From positions 1,116,001-1,180,000 of the forward strand of contig NZ_JAPDUG010000001.1 in the NCBI RefSeq assembly GCF_026015885.1: a stretch of DNA of 64,000 nucleotides, given 5' to 3'. Positions 41,522 to 51,028 of the stretch are shown here, one piece after another (position 1 is the stretch's first letter; every line of letters begins with the position of its first letter). Made by a program: the position numbers and the translations under genes. Source of the DNA: Halocynthiibacter sp. SDUM655004. Its GTDB lineage: Bacteria; Pseudomonadota; Alphaproteobacteria; Rhodobacterales; Rhodobacteraceae. A model generated the notes under the pieces. That model did no database searches and had not been told where the DNA came from. It worked only from the letters and a program-made list of their open reading frames with translations.

Positions 41522-42046
41522 GTGAAAAACAAATTTGCATTGGGCGCGGCCGTTTTGGCAATTTCAACAACTTCGGCGCTCGCTCAGGATTGGTCCGGCT
41601 TCTATGCCGGTGGGGGAATTGGCAACCTAAGTATTGATACAAGCCTTGACGGTGTCGATGGCAATAGCACCACACTCGGTGTCCACGCTGGATATCGCTT
41701 TGACTTGGGCGAGGCCGTTCTTGGCGGTGAATTCGAGTATGACGCTGCTGATGTTGAGCTTGTTCCCGGTGCTGTGACTGCGGACAGCGTGATGCGCTTG
41801 AAGGTTACTGCTGGTTACGACCTAGGCTCGACATTGCTTTATGTCGCGGCTGGTTCTGCTCAGGTCAATGTTGATGGCCTCGGAGACGAGTGGGGCGGGT
41901 TCTTGGGCCTTGGTGCCGCATATGAGATCGCGCCACAAACCGTGATTGGCTTGGAAGTGCTCCAGCATGAATTCAAAGACATCGCTGGGTCTGGCATTGA
42001 CGCAGACGCAACAAGCGTTGGACTAAGAGCGTCCTGGAGGTTCTAA
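41522..42046 (+). CDS. Outer-membrane beta-barrel protein (OmpA-like/Opa family)
   Basis: A 174-residue protein: signal peptide (KNKFALGAAVLAISTTSALA, then QDWSGFYAGGGIG), eight alternating amphipathic strands with Gly/Asp turns (TLGVHAGYRFDLGEAVLGGEFEYD, LRLKVTAGYDLG-like) and a terminal aromatic residue (LRASWRF), the BAM recognition signal. GTG 41522 is chosen because GGAGG lies five bases before it and the signal peptide then starts correctly. It is a small porin-like or surface barrel, function unknown. It is monocistronic. Confidence 0.85.
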   Translation: MKNKFALGAAVLAISTTSALAQDWSGFYAGGGIGNLSIDTSLDGVDGNSTTLGVHAGYRFDLGEAVLGGEFEYDAADVELVPGAVTADSVMRLKVTAGYDLGSTLLYVAAGSAQVNVDGLGDEWGGFLGLGAAYEIAPQTVIGLEVLQHEFKDIAGSGIDADATSVGLRASWRF

Positions 42047-42061
42047 GACCTCTAAGGGGAG

Positions 42062-42100
42062 AAAAAAGGCCCGCAGTGTGAAATGCACTGCGGGCCTCTT
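42062..42100. terminator. Shared terminator between barrel gene and serS
   Basis: A perfect 12-bp stem, AGGCCCGCAGTG (42067-42078)/CACTGCGGGCCT (42086-42097), with a T6 run on the minus strand (42067-42062). Suited to serS and probably used in both directions. Confidence 0.85.
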
Positions 42101-42120
42101 AATGGACGTGTTTGTATTGC

Positions 42121-43413
42121 CTAGACCAATTCGCCTTCGGCAGTGATGCGCGTCTTGCCGCCAAGATAAGCGTGCAGGCAAGCGGGAAGGGTGACGGAGC
42201 CGTCCTCTTCCTGTCCGTTTTCCAGAACCGCAATCAGTGTCCGTCCGATCGCAAGGCCAGAGCCATTGAGCGTATGGACGAATTCCGGCTTGCCACCCTC
42301 GGCGGGCTTATAGCGTGCATTCATCCGCCGCGCTTGGAAGTCACCCGCAAGCGATACCGAAGACACTTCGCGATATTGGTCCTGCCCAGGAAGCCAGACT
42401 TCCATATCGTGGGTGCGTTTCATGCCGAAACCAAGATCCCCCGTACAGAGAACAACCGTGCGATAGGGCAGGCCAAGCGCCTCAAGAATGTTTTGAGCGC
42501 ATTCTGTCATCCGCTTGTGTTCCGCCTCTGAGTCTTCTGGGCGTGTGATCGAGACCATTTCGACTTTCTCGAACTGATGCTGGCGAAGCATGCCCGCTGT
42601 GTCGCGCCCAGCAGAGCCGGCTTCCGACCGGAAACATTGCGTTTGCGCAACATAGCGGCGTGGCAAATAGGACTCCGAGATCGTCGTGTTGTTGACGATG
42701 TTGGTCAGCGTCACCTCAGCCGTCGGGATGAGCCACCAACCGTTTGTGGTCTGATAGCTATCCTCGCCGAATTTCGGTAGTTGCCCTGTGCCTTCCATCA
42801 TCTCGGTGCGCACCAAAACCGGCGTGTTGGTTTCGGTCAGGCCGTGTTGATCAATATGTGTGTCGATCATGAACTGCCCAAGCGCACGGTGTAGCCGCGC
42901 CACAGCACCCGAGAGCACAACAAAGCGGCTGCCCGAGAGTTTGGCGGCGGTTTCGAAATCCATTCCGTCTTGTACGGCTTTGATTTCATAGTGTTCTTTT
43001 GGCTTGAACGAGAACTCGCGTGGCGTTCCCCAGCGGCGGATTTCGACGTTATCGTCTTCATCCGCGCCGTCAGGAATGTCATCAGCCGGAGCATTTGGCA
43101 AACCCATCAACAGATCGCGCAGCTTGGCGTCTTCTGCTTTGGCTTCCTCCTCCAGAGTCGCGATCTCTGCCTTTTTCTCGGCAACTAGCGCGCGCAGGCG
43201 TTCAAACTCTTCCTCATCCCCACGGGCCTTTGCAGCGCCGACTTCCTTGCTGGCTTTGTTGCGTGTGGCAAGGGCATCTTCGGCTGCGGCGATCTTTTCG
43301 CGGCGGGCAGCGTCGAGGGCAAGGATCTCTTCGGAGAGAGACGACAGCCCACGGCGAGCCATAGCGGCATCAAAAGCGGCGGGGTTTTCGCGGATTTGGC
43401 GAATGTCGTGCAT
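42121..43413 (-). CDS. serS: Seryl-tRNA synthetase
   Basis: A 430-residue class II synthetase. The N-terminal coiled-coil arm (about 30-100; [27 protein letters not shown]) binds the tRNA-Ser long arm. The catalytic core has motif 2 ([24 protein letters not shown]) and motif 3 ([17 protein letters not shown]). ATG 43413 ([16 protein letters not shown] upstream) matches the family N terminus. It is divergent from yajC. Confidence 0.96.
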   Translation of the reverse strand: MHDIRQIRENPAAFDAAMARRGLSSLSEEILALDAARREKIAAAEDALATRNKASKEVGAAKARGDEEEFERLRALVAEKKAEIATLEEEAKAEDAKLRDLLMGLPNAPADDIPDGADEDDNVEIRRWGTPREFSFKPKEHYEIKAVQDGMDFETAAKLSGSRFVVLSGAVARLHRALGQFMIDTHIDQHGLTETNTPVLVRTEMMEGTGQLPKFGEDSYQTTNGWWLIPTAEVTLTNIVNNTTISESYLPRRYVAQTQCFRSEAGSAGRDTAGMLRQHQFEKVEMVSITRPEDSEAEHKRMTECAQNILEALGLPYRTVVLCTGDLGFGMKRTHDMEVWLPGQDQYREVSSVSLAGDFQARRMNARYKPAEGGKPEFVHTLNGSGLAIGRTLIAVLENGQEEDGSVTLPACLHAYLGGKTRITAEGELV

Positions 43414-43591
43414 GTCGTCTGTCCTTTGTGTTGATCTATGCGTCGTGCGCACCATATGCCTTAGAACCTCCCTTGAAGGAAAGGGAGAAATGCAGTCGCG
43501 CCACCTTGCCAAGCATTTGGGCCACATATAGGGTGCGCGCCAGAATTCGTGGTGCATTTTGCGCTAACACACAAAGAAAAGGACGACCCTA

Positions 43592-43915
43592 ATGCTCGTA
43601 ACTCCCGCTTATGCTCAGGCCGCTGGTGGTGGCGCAGGCGCAGCCATGCAATTTTTGCCGCTGATCCTGATCTTCGCGATCATGTATTTCCTCATGATCC
43701 GCCCCCAGCAAAAGAAGCTCAAAGAGCACAAAAATATGGTGTCCGCTCTTAAGCGTGGCGATCAGGTTGTGACACAAGGCGGGTTGATCGGTAAGGTCAC
43801 CAAAGTCAAAGACAACAACGAGCTTGAGGTTGAACTGTCCGAAGGCGTTAAAGTGCGCGTCGTACAGACCACAATTGCACAGGTTCTCAATAAAACAGAG
43901 CCTGCAAACAACTAA
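43592..43915 (+). CDS. yajC: Preprotein translocase subunit YajC
   Basis: A 107-residue protein: short periplasmic N terminus, one TM helix (about 20-37, QFLPLILIFAIMYFLMIRPQQKK), then a cytoplasmic domain with LKRGDQVVTQGGLIGKV. It associates with SecDF. AAGGA precedes ATG 43592. First gene of yajC-secD-secF. Confidence 0.95.
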   Translation: MLVTPAYAQAAGGGAGAAMQFLPLILIFAIMYFLMIRPQQKKLKEHKNMVSALKRGDQVVTQGGLIGKVTKVKDNNELEVELSEGVKVRVVQTTIAQVLNKTEPANN

Positions 43916-43972
43916 GCCGATCAGACAGGGCCGCATTTATAGGCGGCCAAGCAACGACGACGGACGGACATT

Positions 43973-45628
43973 ATGCTTCAAATCGCTTTCTGGAAGCGAG
44001 TTGTGATCTGGGCGCTTTGCGCTGTTGGATTGCTCTTCGCCCTGCCAAATGCTTTTTACCCTCGGGTCGAAAGCTTCAACGACGCCCACAAGGCGATTGA
44101 CGCAGGGGTGGGTACGCCCGCCGATCAGGAGGCAGCCGGTTTGTGGCCGGAGTTCCTTCCGTCTGGTCTGGTTAATCTGGGCCTCGACCTTCGGGGCGGG
44201 GCGCATTTGCTGGCCGAAGTAAATTTGGCCGAAGTTTATGCCGACCGTATGGACGGCATGTGGCCCGAAGTGCGTGATGCGCTGCGGGCTGGCGATGTCG
44301 GCCCGATCCGCGAGGTCAAGAATGATCTTGGCGAATTGCATGTCCGTCTGCAAAACCCTGAGAATATGACCCGTGCGATGGAGCTCGTTCGCGAGCTGTC
44401 GCGTCCGGTTGTGACGCTCACAGGTGTTGGGCAAAGCGATCTTGAGGTGACCGCCGATGGCGATTTGCTGAAGGTCGCCTTGTCCGAAGCCGAGAAACTC
44501 GCCACGGATGAGCGCACAATGGGCACCTCGCTTGAGGTTGTCCGCCGCCGTGTAGATGCCGCAGGGACCCGCGAGCCGACCATCCAGCGCCAAGGCGAAG
44601 ATCGCATTCTTATTCAGGTGCCAGGCATCGGCTCTGCGGAGGAGTTGAAAACGCTGATTGGCTCCACTGCCAAGCTGACCTTCCACCCCGTTGTTCGCCG
44701 CACCAGCAGCGACAGCGAGCGCGTGAATTCACGCGAGTTGCTCTATCCTTCCCTTGACGAAGAGGGCATCTTCTACGTTCTTGAGAAAACACCTGTTGTA
44801 ACGGGCGAAGACCTCACAACCGCGTCGCCGCAGTTTGACCAGAATGGTCGCCCCGCCGTGGCCTTCACGTTTAACGCATCCGGTGGACGCAAGTTCGGCG
44901 ACTATACCGCCGAGAATATCGGCTCTCCTTTCGCCATTGTGCTTGACGAGGAAGTCATTTCCGCACCGACCATTCAAAGCCATATCTCTGGCGGCTCTGG
45001 TATCATCACCGGTAACTTTACCGTCGAAGAAACCACCCAGATGGCGATCCTCCTGCGCGCAGGGGCCTTGCCCGCCAAGATGACCTTCCTTGAAGAACGC
45101 ACCATTGGCCCAGAGCTTGGGCAAGACAGTATTGATGCAGGGCGTATCGCTTGTATCGTCGCTTTTGTGGGCGTGCTGGTGTTTATGGTGCTGGCCTATG
45201 GCACCTTTGGGGTCTTCGCCAACATTGCACTAATCATCAACGTCGGGCTTATCTTCGGCCTGCTGTCGATCTTTGGCGCGACCCTGACGCTTCCGGGTAT
45301 TGCGGGGATCGTGTTGACCATCGGTATGGCGGTTGACGCCAACGTGCTTGTGTTCGAGCGGATCCGCGAGGAACTCAAGGCCAAGCGCGGCCCTGTGCGC
45401 GCCATCGAGCTTGGGTATGAAAAAGCTCTGAGCGCGATTGTAGACGCCAACATCACCACGTTGATCACCGCGACCATCCTGTTTGTCATGGGCTCCGGTC
45501 CGGTCAAAGGGTTTGCTATCACCCTCGGCCTCGGCATCATCACATCGGTCTTTACCGCCATTTTCGTGACGCGCCTCATCATTGTGATGTGGTTCGAACG
45601 TCGCCGTCCCAAAACAATCGAGGTCTAA
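43973..45628 (+). CDS. secD: Protein translocase subunit SecD
   Basis: A 551-residue RND-type translocation motor: TM1 (about 7-25), periplasmic P1 head (GLDLRGGAHLLAEV, RRRVDAAGTREPTIQRQGEDRILIQVPG, FNASGGRKFGDYTAENIGSPFAIVLDEEVISAP), then TM2-TM6 (about 385-540) with GIVLTIGMAVDANVLVFERIREE. It uses the proton gradient to pull exported proteins. 57 bp after yajC, 3 bp before secF. Confidence 0.96.
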   Translation: MLQIAFWKRVVIWALCAVGLLFALPNAFYPRVESFNDAHKAIDAGVGTPADQEAAGLWPEFLPSGLVNLGLDLRGGAHLLAEVNLAEVYADRMDGMWPEVRDALRAGDVGPIREVKNDLGELHVRLQNPENMTRAMELVRELSRPVVTLTGVGQSDLEVTADGDLLKVALSEAEKLATDERTMGTSLEVVRRRVDAAGTREPTIQRQGEDRILIQVPGIGSAEELKTLIGSTAKLTFHPVVRRTSSDSERVNSRELLYPSLDEEGIFYVLEKTPVVTGEDLTTASPQFDQNGRPAVAFTFNASGGRKFGDYTAENIGSPFAIVLDEEVISAPTIQSHISGGSGIITGNFTVEETTQMAILLRAGALPAKMTFLEERTIGPELGQDSIDAGRIACIVAFVGVLVFMVLAYGTFGVFANIALIINVGLIFGLLSIFGATLTLPGIAGIVLTIGMAVDANVLVFERIREELKAKRGPVRAIELGYEKALSAIVDANITTLITATILFVMGSGPVKGFAITLGLGIITSVFTAIFVTRLIIVMWFERRRPKTIEV

Positions 45629-45631
45629 GCC

Positions 45632-46597
45632 ATGCGTTTGAAACTTGTACCTTCCGAAAGCCATTGGGATTTCTTCAAGCACACCAAAGTGACACTCGGC
45701 GCTTCTGCGATCGCCTGTCTTGTGTCGATCGTGCTGTTTTTCACGATGGGTCTGAACTTCGGTATCGACTTCAAGGGCGGCACCACGATCCGTACCGACT
45801 CTGAGGTTGCCGTTGATGTTGGCGCATATCGTGACGCGCTGACGCCCCTGAACCTTGGCGATGTGACGATCACAGAGATTTTTGACCCGACCCAACCTGA
45901 ATTGCATGCGTCGCAAATCCGCATCCAAGCTCAAGAGGGCGCAGAGGCTGTTTCGATTGACGTTTTGGCCCAAGTCAAAGACGCTTTGTTGGCCGTTGAT
46001 AACACCCTGACATTCCCAGAAGTTACGTCCGTTGGCCCGAAAGTCTCGGGCGAGTTGGTGCAAACGGCTGTTCTGGCTGTTGTGGCGGCGATTGCTGCGG
46101 TGCTGTTCTATATCTGGTTGCGGTTTGAGTGGCAGTTTTCGGTCGGTGCTGTGGCCGCGCTCGTGCATGACGTGGTGCTTACCATCGGTGTCTTTAGCAT
46201 CCTTCAGATCAAGTTCGATCTGGCGATTATCGCCGCGCTTCTGACAATTGTGGGCTACTCGCTCAACGATACTGTGGTCGTGTTTGATCGCGTGCGCGAA
46301 AACTTGCGCCGCTACAAAACCAAGCCGCTGCGTGAGGTTCTGAATCTATCAATCAACGAAACCCTAAGCCGCACCGTGATGACCTCGGTCACCACGCTTC
46401 TGGCGCTGATTGCGTTGTTTGTGCTTGGCGGCGACGTGATTCGAGGCTTTGTGTTCGCAATGATCTGGGGCGTTGTTGTCGGGACATATAGCTCGGTATT
46501 CGTGGCATCCGCGATCCTGCTTCGCCTAGATGTGAAGCGCGACTGGAGCAAAAAAGACTCCGAAGCCGGAACACAATTCGCAAATCCTGATGCTTGA
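45632..46597 (+). CDS. secF: Protein translocase subunit SecF
   Basis: A 321-residue partner of SecD: TM1 (about 20-40), periplasmic domain with NFGIDFKGGTTI, and TM2-TM6 with YSLNDTVVVFDRVRENLRRYKT and NETLSRTVMTSVTTLLAL. The end overlaps the following TSUP gene by 8 bp, so these are one transcription unit. Confidence 0.95.
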   Translation: MRLKLVPSESHWDFFKHTKVTLGASAIACLVSIVLFFTMGLNFGIDFKGGTTIRTDSEVAVDVGAYRDALTPLNLGDVTITEIFDPTQPELHASQIRIQAQEGAEAVSIDVLAQVKDALLAVDNTLTFPEVTSVGPKVSGELVQTAVLAVVAAIAAVLFYIWLRFEWQFSVGAVAALVHDVVLTIGVFSILQIKFDLAIIAALLTIVGYSLNDTVVVFDRVRENLRRYKTKPLREVLNLSINETLSRTVMTSVTTLLALIALFVLGGDVIRGFVFAMIWGVVVGTYSSVFVASAILLRLDVKRDWSKKDSEAGTQFANPDA

Positions 46598-47342
46598 GGT
46601 CTTCGCCCCGGTTCTTGAAGTTCCGGGGCTGATCCCAATGATCCTTGCCGTTTTGGTTGGGGGCATTGTTATGGGGTTTGCCGGATTCGGTAGCGGGCTC
46701 ATCTTTTTCCCTGTCGCGGCGGCCTTTGTGTCGCCACATATGGTTGTGACTTCGTTTGCCCTAACCACCATCGGCTCCATCTTTACGGTACTGCCAAACG
46801 CGTGGCGCGACTGCGAGAAGCGGCGCACCATTACCATGGTCCTTCCAGCATTTGCGGGGCTTTTGGCGGGGATCTTTGTCCTGCGGTATGGCGATCCAGT
46901 TTTTCTGCGCTGGCTTATCACGCTGCTGGTGCTTGTGACCCTCGTAGCGATGGTTTTGGGGTGGCGTCGGACCGTTGGCGAAACGCCGCGTGCTCTTGCG
47001 AGCATTGGTGGCGCGGCGGGCGTTGTTGGCGGCGCATCGGGGCTTTTTGGCCCTGTGGTGATCCTGTTTAACCTGTCTGGCACGGCCCCCGCGCGTGTGA
47101 CGCGGGCGAATATCCTGACGTTTCTGGTTATCGTGAGCAGTTCGACAATCCCAATCCTCTATCTGCAAGGACTGTACTCAGTTGAGTCCTTTGGCCTGGG
47201 GCTGCTGTTTGTGCCGGTATACATGATCGGAACGCTCTTCGGACAAGCGCTTTTCGTACCGAAATACGAGCGCCACTACCGTATTGTCGGTTATCTCATT
47301 GTCGCAGGGGCGGTGCTTGTCGGGCTGCCGATTTGGGGCTAG
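46590..47342 (+). CDS. TSUP family membrane permease (TauE/SafE)
   Basis: A 250-residue protein with about eight TM helices; GFAGFGSGLIFFPVAAAF near residue 28 and GGAAGVVGGASGLFGPVVILF near 138 are the repeat motifs. Its substrate anion is unknown. The ATG lies within secF (46590-46597), so expression is coupled to the Sec genes, although a functional link is not evident. Distinct from the TSUP gene at 16264. Confidence 0.82.
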   Translation: MLEVFAPVLEVPGLIPMILAVLVGGIVMGFAGFGSGLIFFPVAAAFVSPHMVVTSFALTTIGSIFTVLPNAWRDCEKRRTITMVLPAFAGLLAGIFVLRYGDPVFLRWLITLLVLVTLVAMVLGWRRTVGETPRALASIGGAAGVVGGASGLFGPVVILFNLSGTAPARVTRANILTFLVIVSSSTIPILYLQGLYSVESFGLGLLFVPVYMIGTLFGQALFVPKYERHYRIVGYLIVAGAVLVGLPIWG

Positions 47343-47351
47343 GGTGCGGCC

Positions 47352-47708
47352 ATGAAATTTACCGAAGTATCATATGGTGATCTGCTGCCTGTTGACGGCT
47401 ACGGCCCAGGATTTTTCCGTATTGGTGGCGAGAAAGTTGAGGGTCCGATGGCGATTATGCCATCCGGACGGATCGAATGGGGCGGCTATGAGGATAGCGA
47501 TGCGCTCGTGGCCGAAGCAGGGAACATTGATGTGCTGTTCTTTGGCACAGGGACAGAGATCGCATATCTGCCCAAACCGTTGAAACAGGCGCTTGAAGCT
47601 GCGGGCATTGGCGTGGAACTTATGGCGACCCCTGCGGCCTGTCGGACATATAACGTTTTGCTTTCCGAAGGGCGGCGCGTTGGAATTGCCGCAATTCCGG
47701 TGTCTTAA
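47352..47708 (+). CDS. Mth938-like domain protein
   Basis: A 118-residue protein with the Mth938/NDUFAF3-type fold: GYGPGFFRIGGEKVEGPMAIMPSG, DVLFFGTGTEIAYLP and TPAACRTYNVLLSEGRRVGIAAIPV. The mitochondrial relative NDUFAF3 assists complex I assembly; the bacterial role is not established. It lies 9 bp after the TSUP gene and 57 bp before ccmA. Confidence 0.87.
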   Translation: MKFTEVSYGDLLPVDGYGPGFFRIGGEKVEGPMAIMPSGRIEWGGYEDSDALVAEAGNIDVLFFGTGTEIAYLPKPLKQALEAAGIGVELMATPAACRTYNVLLSEGRRVGIAAIPVS

Positions 47709-47765
47709 CATAGGGTGCGGCGTAAAAACGCTTGCGATTTTTGCGCGATAGGATACCCAACCCCC

Positions 47766-48395
47766 ATGACACTTGAGGTTCAGTCAGTAGCAGTGCAGCG
47801 CGGCAGCGTTCCGGTTTTGGCGGGCGTTGATTTTGCGCTGCCCGCTGGCGAAGCTCTGTTTTTGCGGGGTCCAAATGGCATTGGCAAAACCACGCTTCTA
47901 CGCTGTATCGCAGGGCTGCAACCGCCTCTATCTGGCGTAGTGCGGATGGCCAATGGCGGAGCAGCAACAGATGAAATCGCCTATGCCTCCCACGCCGATG
48001 GGGTCAAACCCACGCTGACCGTGGCCGAAAACCTTAGCTTCTGGGCCAGTGTTTTTGGCGCAAGCGGCATTGATGCTGCCCTTGAGACCTTCGACCTTGT
48101 GGAGCTGCGCAACCGCGCTGCGCAAAACCTTTCTGCGGGGCAGAAGCGTCGTCTGGGCCTGGCGCGAATGCTGGTTACGGGGCGAAATATTTGGGCGATG
48201 GACGAACCAACCGTATCTCTTGATGCCGCTGCAACCGCCAATTTCGCCCGCGTAGTTCAAGATCATTTGGCGCGCGGTGGCTCTGCCTTGATTGCGACCC
48301 ATATCGACCTCGGGTTCGACGCCAAAGTGCTTGACCTGACACCGTTCAAAGCCACCACAGAAAACGCGCCCGAATTTGACGAGGCCTTCTTATGA
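47766..48395 (+). CDS. ccmA: Heme exporter ATP-binding protein CcmA
   Basis: A 209-residue ATPase of the CcmABCD heme-handling complex: Walker [10 protein letters not shown] (about 36-44), signature [14 protein letters not shown], Walker [16 protein letters not shown] 47766 fits the family length; upstream in-frame codons are ignored. The stop overlaps the ccmB ATG (ATGA). ATP hydrolysis releases holo-CcmE from CcmCD. Confidence 0.94.
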   Translation: MTLEVQSVAVQRGSVPVLAGVDFALPAGEALFLRGPNGIGKTTLLRCIAGLQPPLSGVVRMANGGAATDEIAYASHADGVKPTLTVAENLSFWASVFGASGIDAALETFDLVELRNRAAQNLSAGQKRRLGLARMLVTGRNIWAMDEPTVSLDAAATANFARVVQDHLARGGSALIATHIDLGFDAKVLDLTPFKATTENAPEFDEAFL

Positions 48396-49048
48396 TTGCC
48401 CTCTTGCTTCGCGATATTCGGCTTTCCATGCGCTCTGGCGGAGGGTTCGGGCTGGCGTTGGCGTTTTTCCTGATCGTGATTGTGCTTGTTCCTTTTGGGG
48501 TTGGGCCCGAGACTTCGGTGCTTGGCACCATTGCGCCAGGTATCCTTTGGGTCGGGGCGCTTCTGGCTTGCCTGCTGTCGCTTGATCGGATTTTTGCGCT
48601 GGACTACGACGATGGCTCGCTTGACCTGATGGCAACCTCGCCGCTGCCGCTTGAAGGCGTTGTGGTGGTTAAGGCGTTGGCCCATTGGATCACAACGGGC
48701 GTGCCGCTTACCTTAATTGCGCCTGTGCTGGCGCTTTTGCTGAACTTGCCGCAAGACGGCTATTTCTGGCTGCTCGTGACGCTCGCCATTGGTACGCCGG
48801 CGTTGTCGATCATCGGGACGTTCGGCGCTGCTCTCACTGTTGGCCTCAAGCGGGGCGGGCTGCTTCTCTCATTGCTCGTGCTGCCGATGTATGTGCCAAC
48901 TCTCATTTTCGGCGCCGAAGCCCTGCGGCGGGGGATGCGTGGAATGGAGGCCGGTGTGCCGCTTCTATTCCTCGCGGCGATCTCTCTTGCGGCGCTTGCG
49001 TTGCTGCCACTGGCGGCGGCTGCGGCAATCCGTATCAACCTGCGCTAA
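48392..49048 (+). CDS. ccmB: Heme exporter membrane protein CcmB
   Basis: A 218-residue membrane subunit with six TM helices and CcmB motifs: [58 protein letters not shown]. Translation is coupled to ccmA by a 4-bp overlap. Confidence 0.95.
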   Translation: MIALLLRDIRLSMRSGGGFGLALAFFLIVIVLVPFGVGPETSVLGTIAPGILWVGALLACLLSLDRIFALDYDDGSLDLMATSPLPLEGVVVVKALAHWITTGVPLTLIAPVLALLLNLPQDGYFWLLVTLAIGTPALSIIGTFGAALTVGLKRGGLLLSLLVLPMYVPTLIFGAEALRRGMRGMEAGVPLLFLAAISLAALALLPLAAAAAIRINLR

Positions 49049-49103
49049 CACAAATCTGTGTAGGGTGATTGCGCAACAAACAAAGGCGAAATAAGGTCCG
49101 GCC

Positions 49104-49832
49104 ATGTCACTTTGGGAATACGCAAATCCGCGCAAGTTTATGCACACATCCGGCGCCGTTCTGCCGTGGGTGATTGCGCTGGCCGTTGTCACGCTGGTTG
49201 TGGGTGTGATCTGGGGTTTTTTCTTTACGCCGGATGACTACCGCCAAGGCTCGACCGTCAAGATCATCTTTCTGCATGTGCCTTCTGCATTGATGGCGAT
49301 TAACGCGTGGCTGATGATGCTGATCGCGAGCCTGATCTGGCTCGTCCGCCGCCACCACGTGAGCGCACTTGCCGCGAAGGCCGCTGCGCCTATCGGCATT
49401 GTCATGACAGTCATTGCGCTGCTGACGGGTGCGATCTGGGGGCAGCCGATGTGGGGCACGGCGTGGGAATGGGATCCTCGGCTAACGTCCTTCCTGATCC
49501 TGCTGTTGTTTTACCTCGGGTATGTGGCGCTCTGGGCGGCGATTGATAACCCCGATACAGCCGCAGACCTTACCTCTGTTCTGTGTCTCGTTGGCTCTGT
49601 CTTTGCGCTTCTGAGCCGCTATGCGGTGTTGTTCTGGAACCAGGGGCTCCACCAAGGGGCGAGCCTATCGCTTGACCGTCAGGAGAATGTGCACAACGCC
49701 TTTGCCCTGCCGCTTTATGTTTGCATGGCCGGATTTGTGGCGCTCTTTGTGAGCCTGCTCTTGATCCGAACCCGAACCGAAATCCGCAAGCGCCGGATGA
49801 ACGCGCTTCTTGCACGGGAGCGCGCCGCATGA
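49104..49832 (+). CDS. ccmC: Heme exporter/handling protein CcmC
   Basis: A 242-residue membrane protein with six TM helices and the heme-handling WWD-type motif WGQPMWGTAWEWDPRLTSFLIL (about 112-133), flanked by conserved heme-ligand histidines in periplasmic loops (FLHVPSA, NVHNAFALP region). It loads heme onto CcmE. The stop overlaps the ccmD ATG. Confidence 0.95.
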   Translation: MSLWEYANPRKFMHTSGAVLPWVIALAVVTLVVGVIWGFFFTPDDYRQGSTVKIIFLHVPSALMAINAWLMMLIASLIWLVRRHHVSALAAKAAAPIGIVMTVIALLTGAIWGQPMWGTAWEWDPRLTSFLILLLFYLGYVALWAAIDNPDTAADLTSVLCLVGSVFALLSRYAVLFWNQGLHQGASLSLDRQENVHNAFALPLYVCMAGFVALFVSLLLIRTRTEIRKRRMNALLARERAA

Positions 49833-49996
49833 TGCCTGAACTCGGGAAATATGTTGTCGAGGTTTTGCTCGCCTATGCAGTGACCGGCCTTTTGTTGGCG
49901 GGGCTTATTCTGTCGACGCTCTGGAGCAGCCGCCGCGTAAAGGCCCAGCTTCAAGACGTCGAAGGACGCAACAAGGATCAGAAGAAAAATGGCTAA
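49829..49996 (+). CDS. ccmD: Heme exporter protein CcmD
   Basis: A 55-residue single-TM protein (ELGKYVVEVLLAYAVTGLLLAGLILSTLWSSRRVKAQL), with the typical aromatic N terminus, TM and basic/charged C-terminal tail. It begins in the ccmC stop (ATGATG at 49829; either ATG possible) and ends 8 bp inside ccmG. It helps release holo-CcmE. Confidence 0.9.
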   Translation: MMPELGKYVVEVLLAYAVTGLLLAGLILSTLWSSRRVKAQLQDVEGRNKDQKKNG

Positions 49997-50525
49997 ATTT
50001 CCGGTTATTGCAGTATTGCCGCCGCTGATTTTCGCAGGGCTTGCCGCAACCTTTTACATTGGTATGCAGAAAGAAGACGCTGATGCGTTGCCCAGCACCC
50101 TGATTGGGAAGCCCGCCGCGCAATTAACCACAACGCCGATGCCGCAATCGCCTTCGTTTGATGGAGAGGATCTGGCTGCGTCCGGTGTGAAGCTGGTGAA
50201 CTTCTGGGCGAGTTGGTGTGTACCGTGCCGAGCGGAGCATCCGCAGCTTGAGCAGCTTGCTGAAGAGGGCGTGACCCTTTATGGCGTAAACTACAAAGAC
50301 AAACCCGAAGACGCAGAACGTTTCTTGGCCGAGCTTGGCAATCCATTCACTGCCCTTGGTGCTGATACAACCGGCGTAACGGCGCGGGATTGGGGCGTTT
50401 ACGGCGTTCCGGAAACCTTTGTGGTAGACGGAGAGGGAAATGTGGTTCTACGGTTTGCGGGGCCAATTGATCCTACGGTTCTAGAAAGTAAGATCCGCCC
50501 TGCGATGGAAGAGGCCGCGAAGTAA
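49989..50525 (+). CDS. ccmG: Thiol:disulfide interchange protein CcmG/DsbE
   Basis: A 178-residue membrane-anchored periplasmic thioredoxin: an N-terminal signal anchor (about 3-22), then KLVNFWASWCVPCRAEHPQL with the CVPC active site and YGVNYKDKPEDAERFL, VYGVPETFVVDGEG with the cis-Pro. It keeps apocytochrome c CXXCH cysteines reduced. Last gene of the ccmABCDG run. Confidence 0.94.
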   Translation: MAKFPVIAVLPPLIFAGLAATFYIGMQKEDADALPSTLIGKPAAQLTTTPMPQSPSFDGEDLAASGVKLVNFWASWCVPCRAEHPQLEQLAEEGVTLYGVNYKDKPEDAERFLAELGNPFTALGADTTGVTARDWGVYGVPETFVVDGEGNVVLRFAGPIDPTVLESKIRPAMEEAAK

Positions 50526-51028
50526 TTGCTCCGCTGCTTTGGCCCCAAAGCGCCACATTTTTTCGTAGTTATAGAGCGCTGCATTCCGCGCGTGATTGCT
50601 GCGCTGTAAACCCAATTTGAACGCTGCCGTATTTCAGACGATTGAAAACTCATCAGAAATTGCCCGCGCTTGCGCGAGGCGACTGAATGCCGACCACCAA
50701 ATTATGTGAAGTTAAGGCTATATCGCTTCAAACGTCGGGACTCCGAGCGTGGGTTGAAGCGCAGGTAGATTTAAGAAGTGTTAGAGCGGCCAACTACCGA
50801 CAAGGGCCAACAAAACAAAAGCAGCAAGTTCAAAAGAAGGTGCCATTAAATAATCTCACTCGTACTGGTTACATGACTAGGCTAACGAAATTCGGTTAAC
50901 AGTTCTACAACGCCACAGTCTTGCCACATTATTTTCACAGAAATACACTGTTTCCATATTCAAGGCAATGCATATGATAAGCGCCCCATCTGTAGGTTGG
51001 GGCGCTTTATTCTTTTTATATCAATGAT
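50526..51028. other. 503-bp gap between ccmG and acnA
   Basis: Convergent gene ends. A 70-codon open frame (50687-50899) has no good SD and no recognisable domain, and I reject it. The only structure I can support is the hairpin at 50979-51007. Confidence 0.5.
50979..51007. terminator. Terminator hairpin near acnA 3' end
   Basis: A perfect 10-bp stem, AAGCGCCCCA (50979-50988)/TGGGGCGCTT (50998-51007), with a 9-base loop. It is followed on the plus side by a T-rich stretch (TATTCTTTTTATA). On the minus strand, the acnA direction, the T-run is shorter. Confidence 0.7.

Noticed and set aside
47214-47226. GGTATAC match resembling the GntR operator core
   Set aside because: Lies inside the TSUP coding sequence, far from any start and without the extended motif.
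50687-50899. 70-codon frame between ccmG and acnA
   Set aside because: No good ribosome site, no domain, basic low-complexity end.
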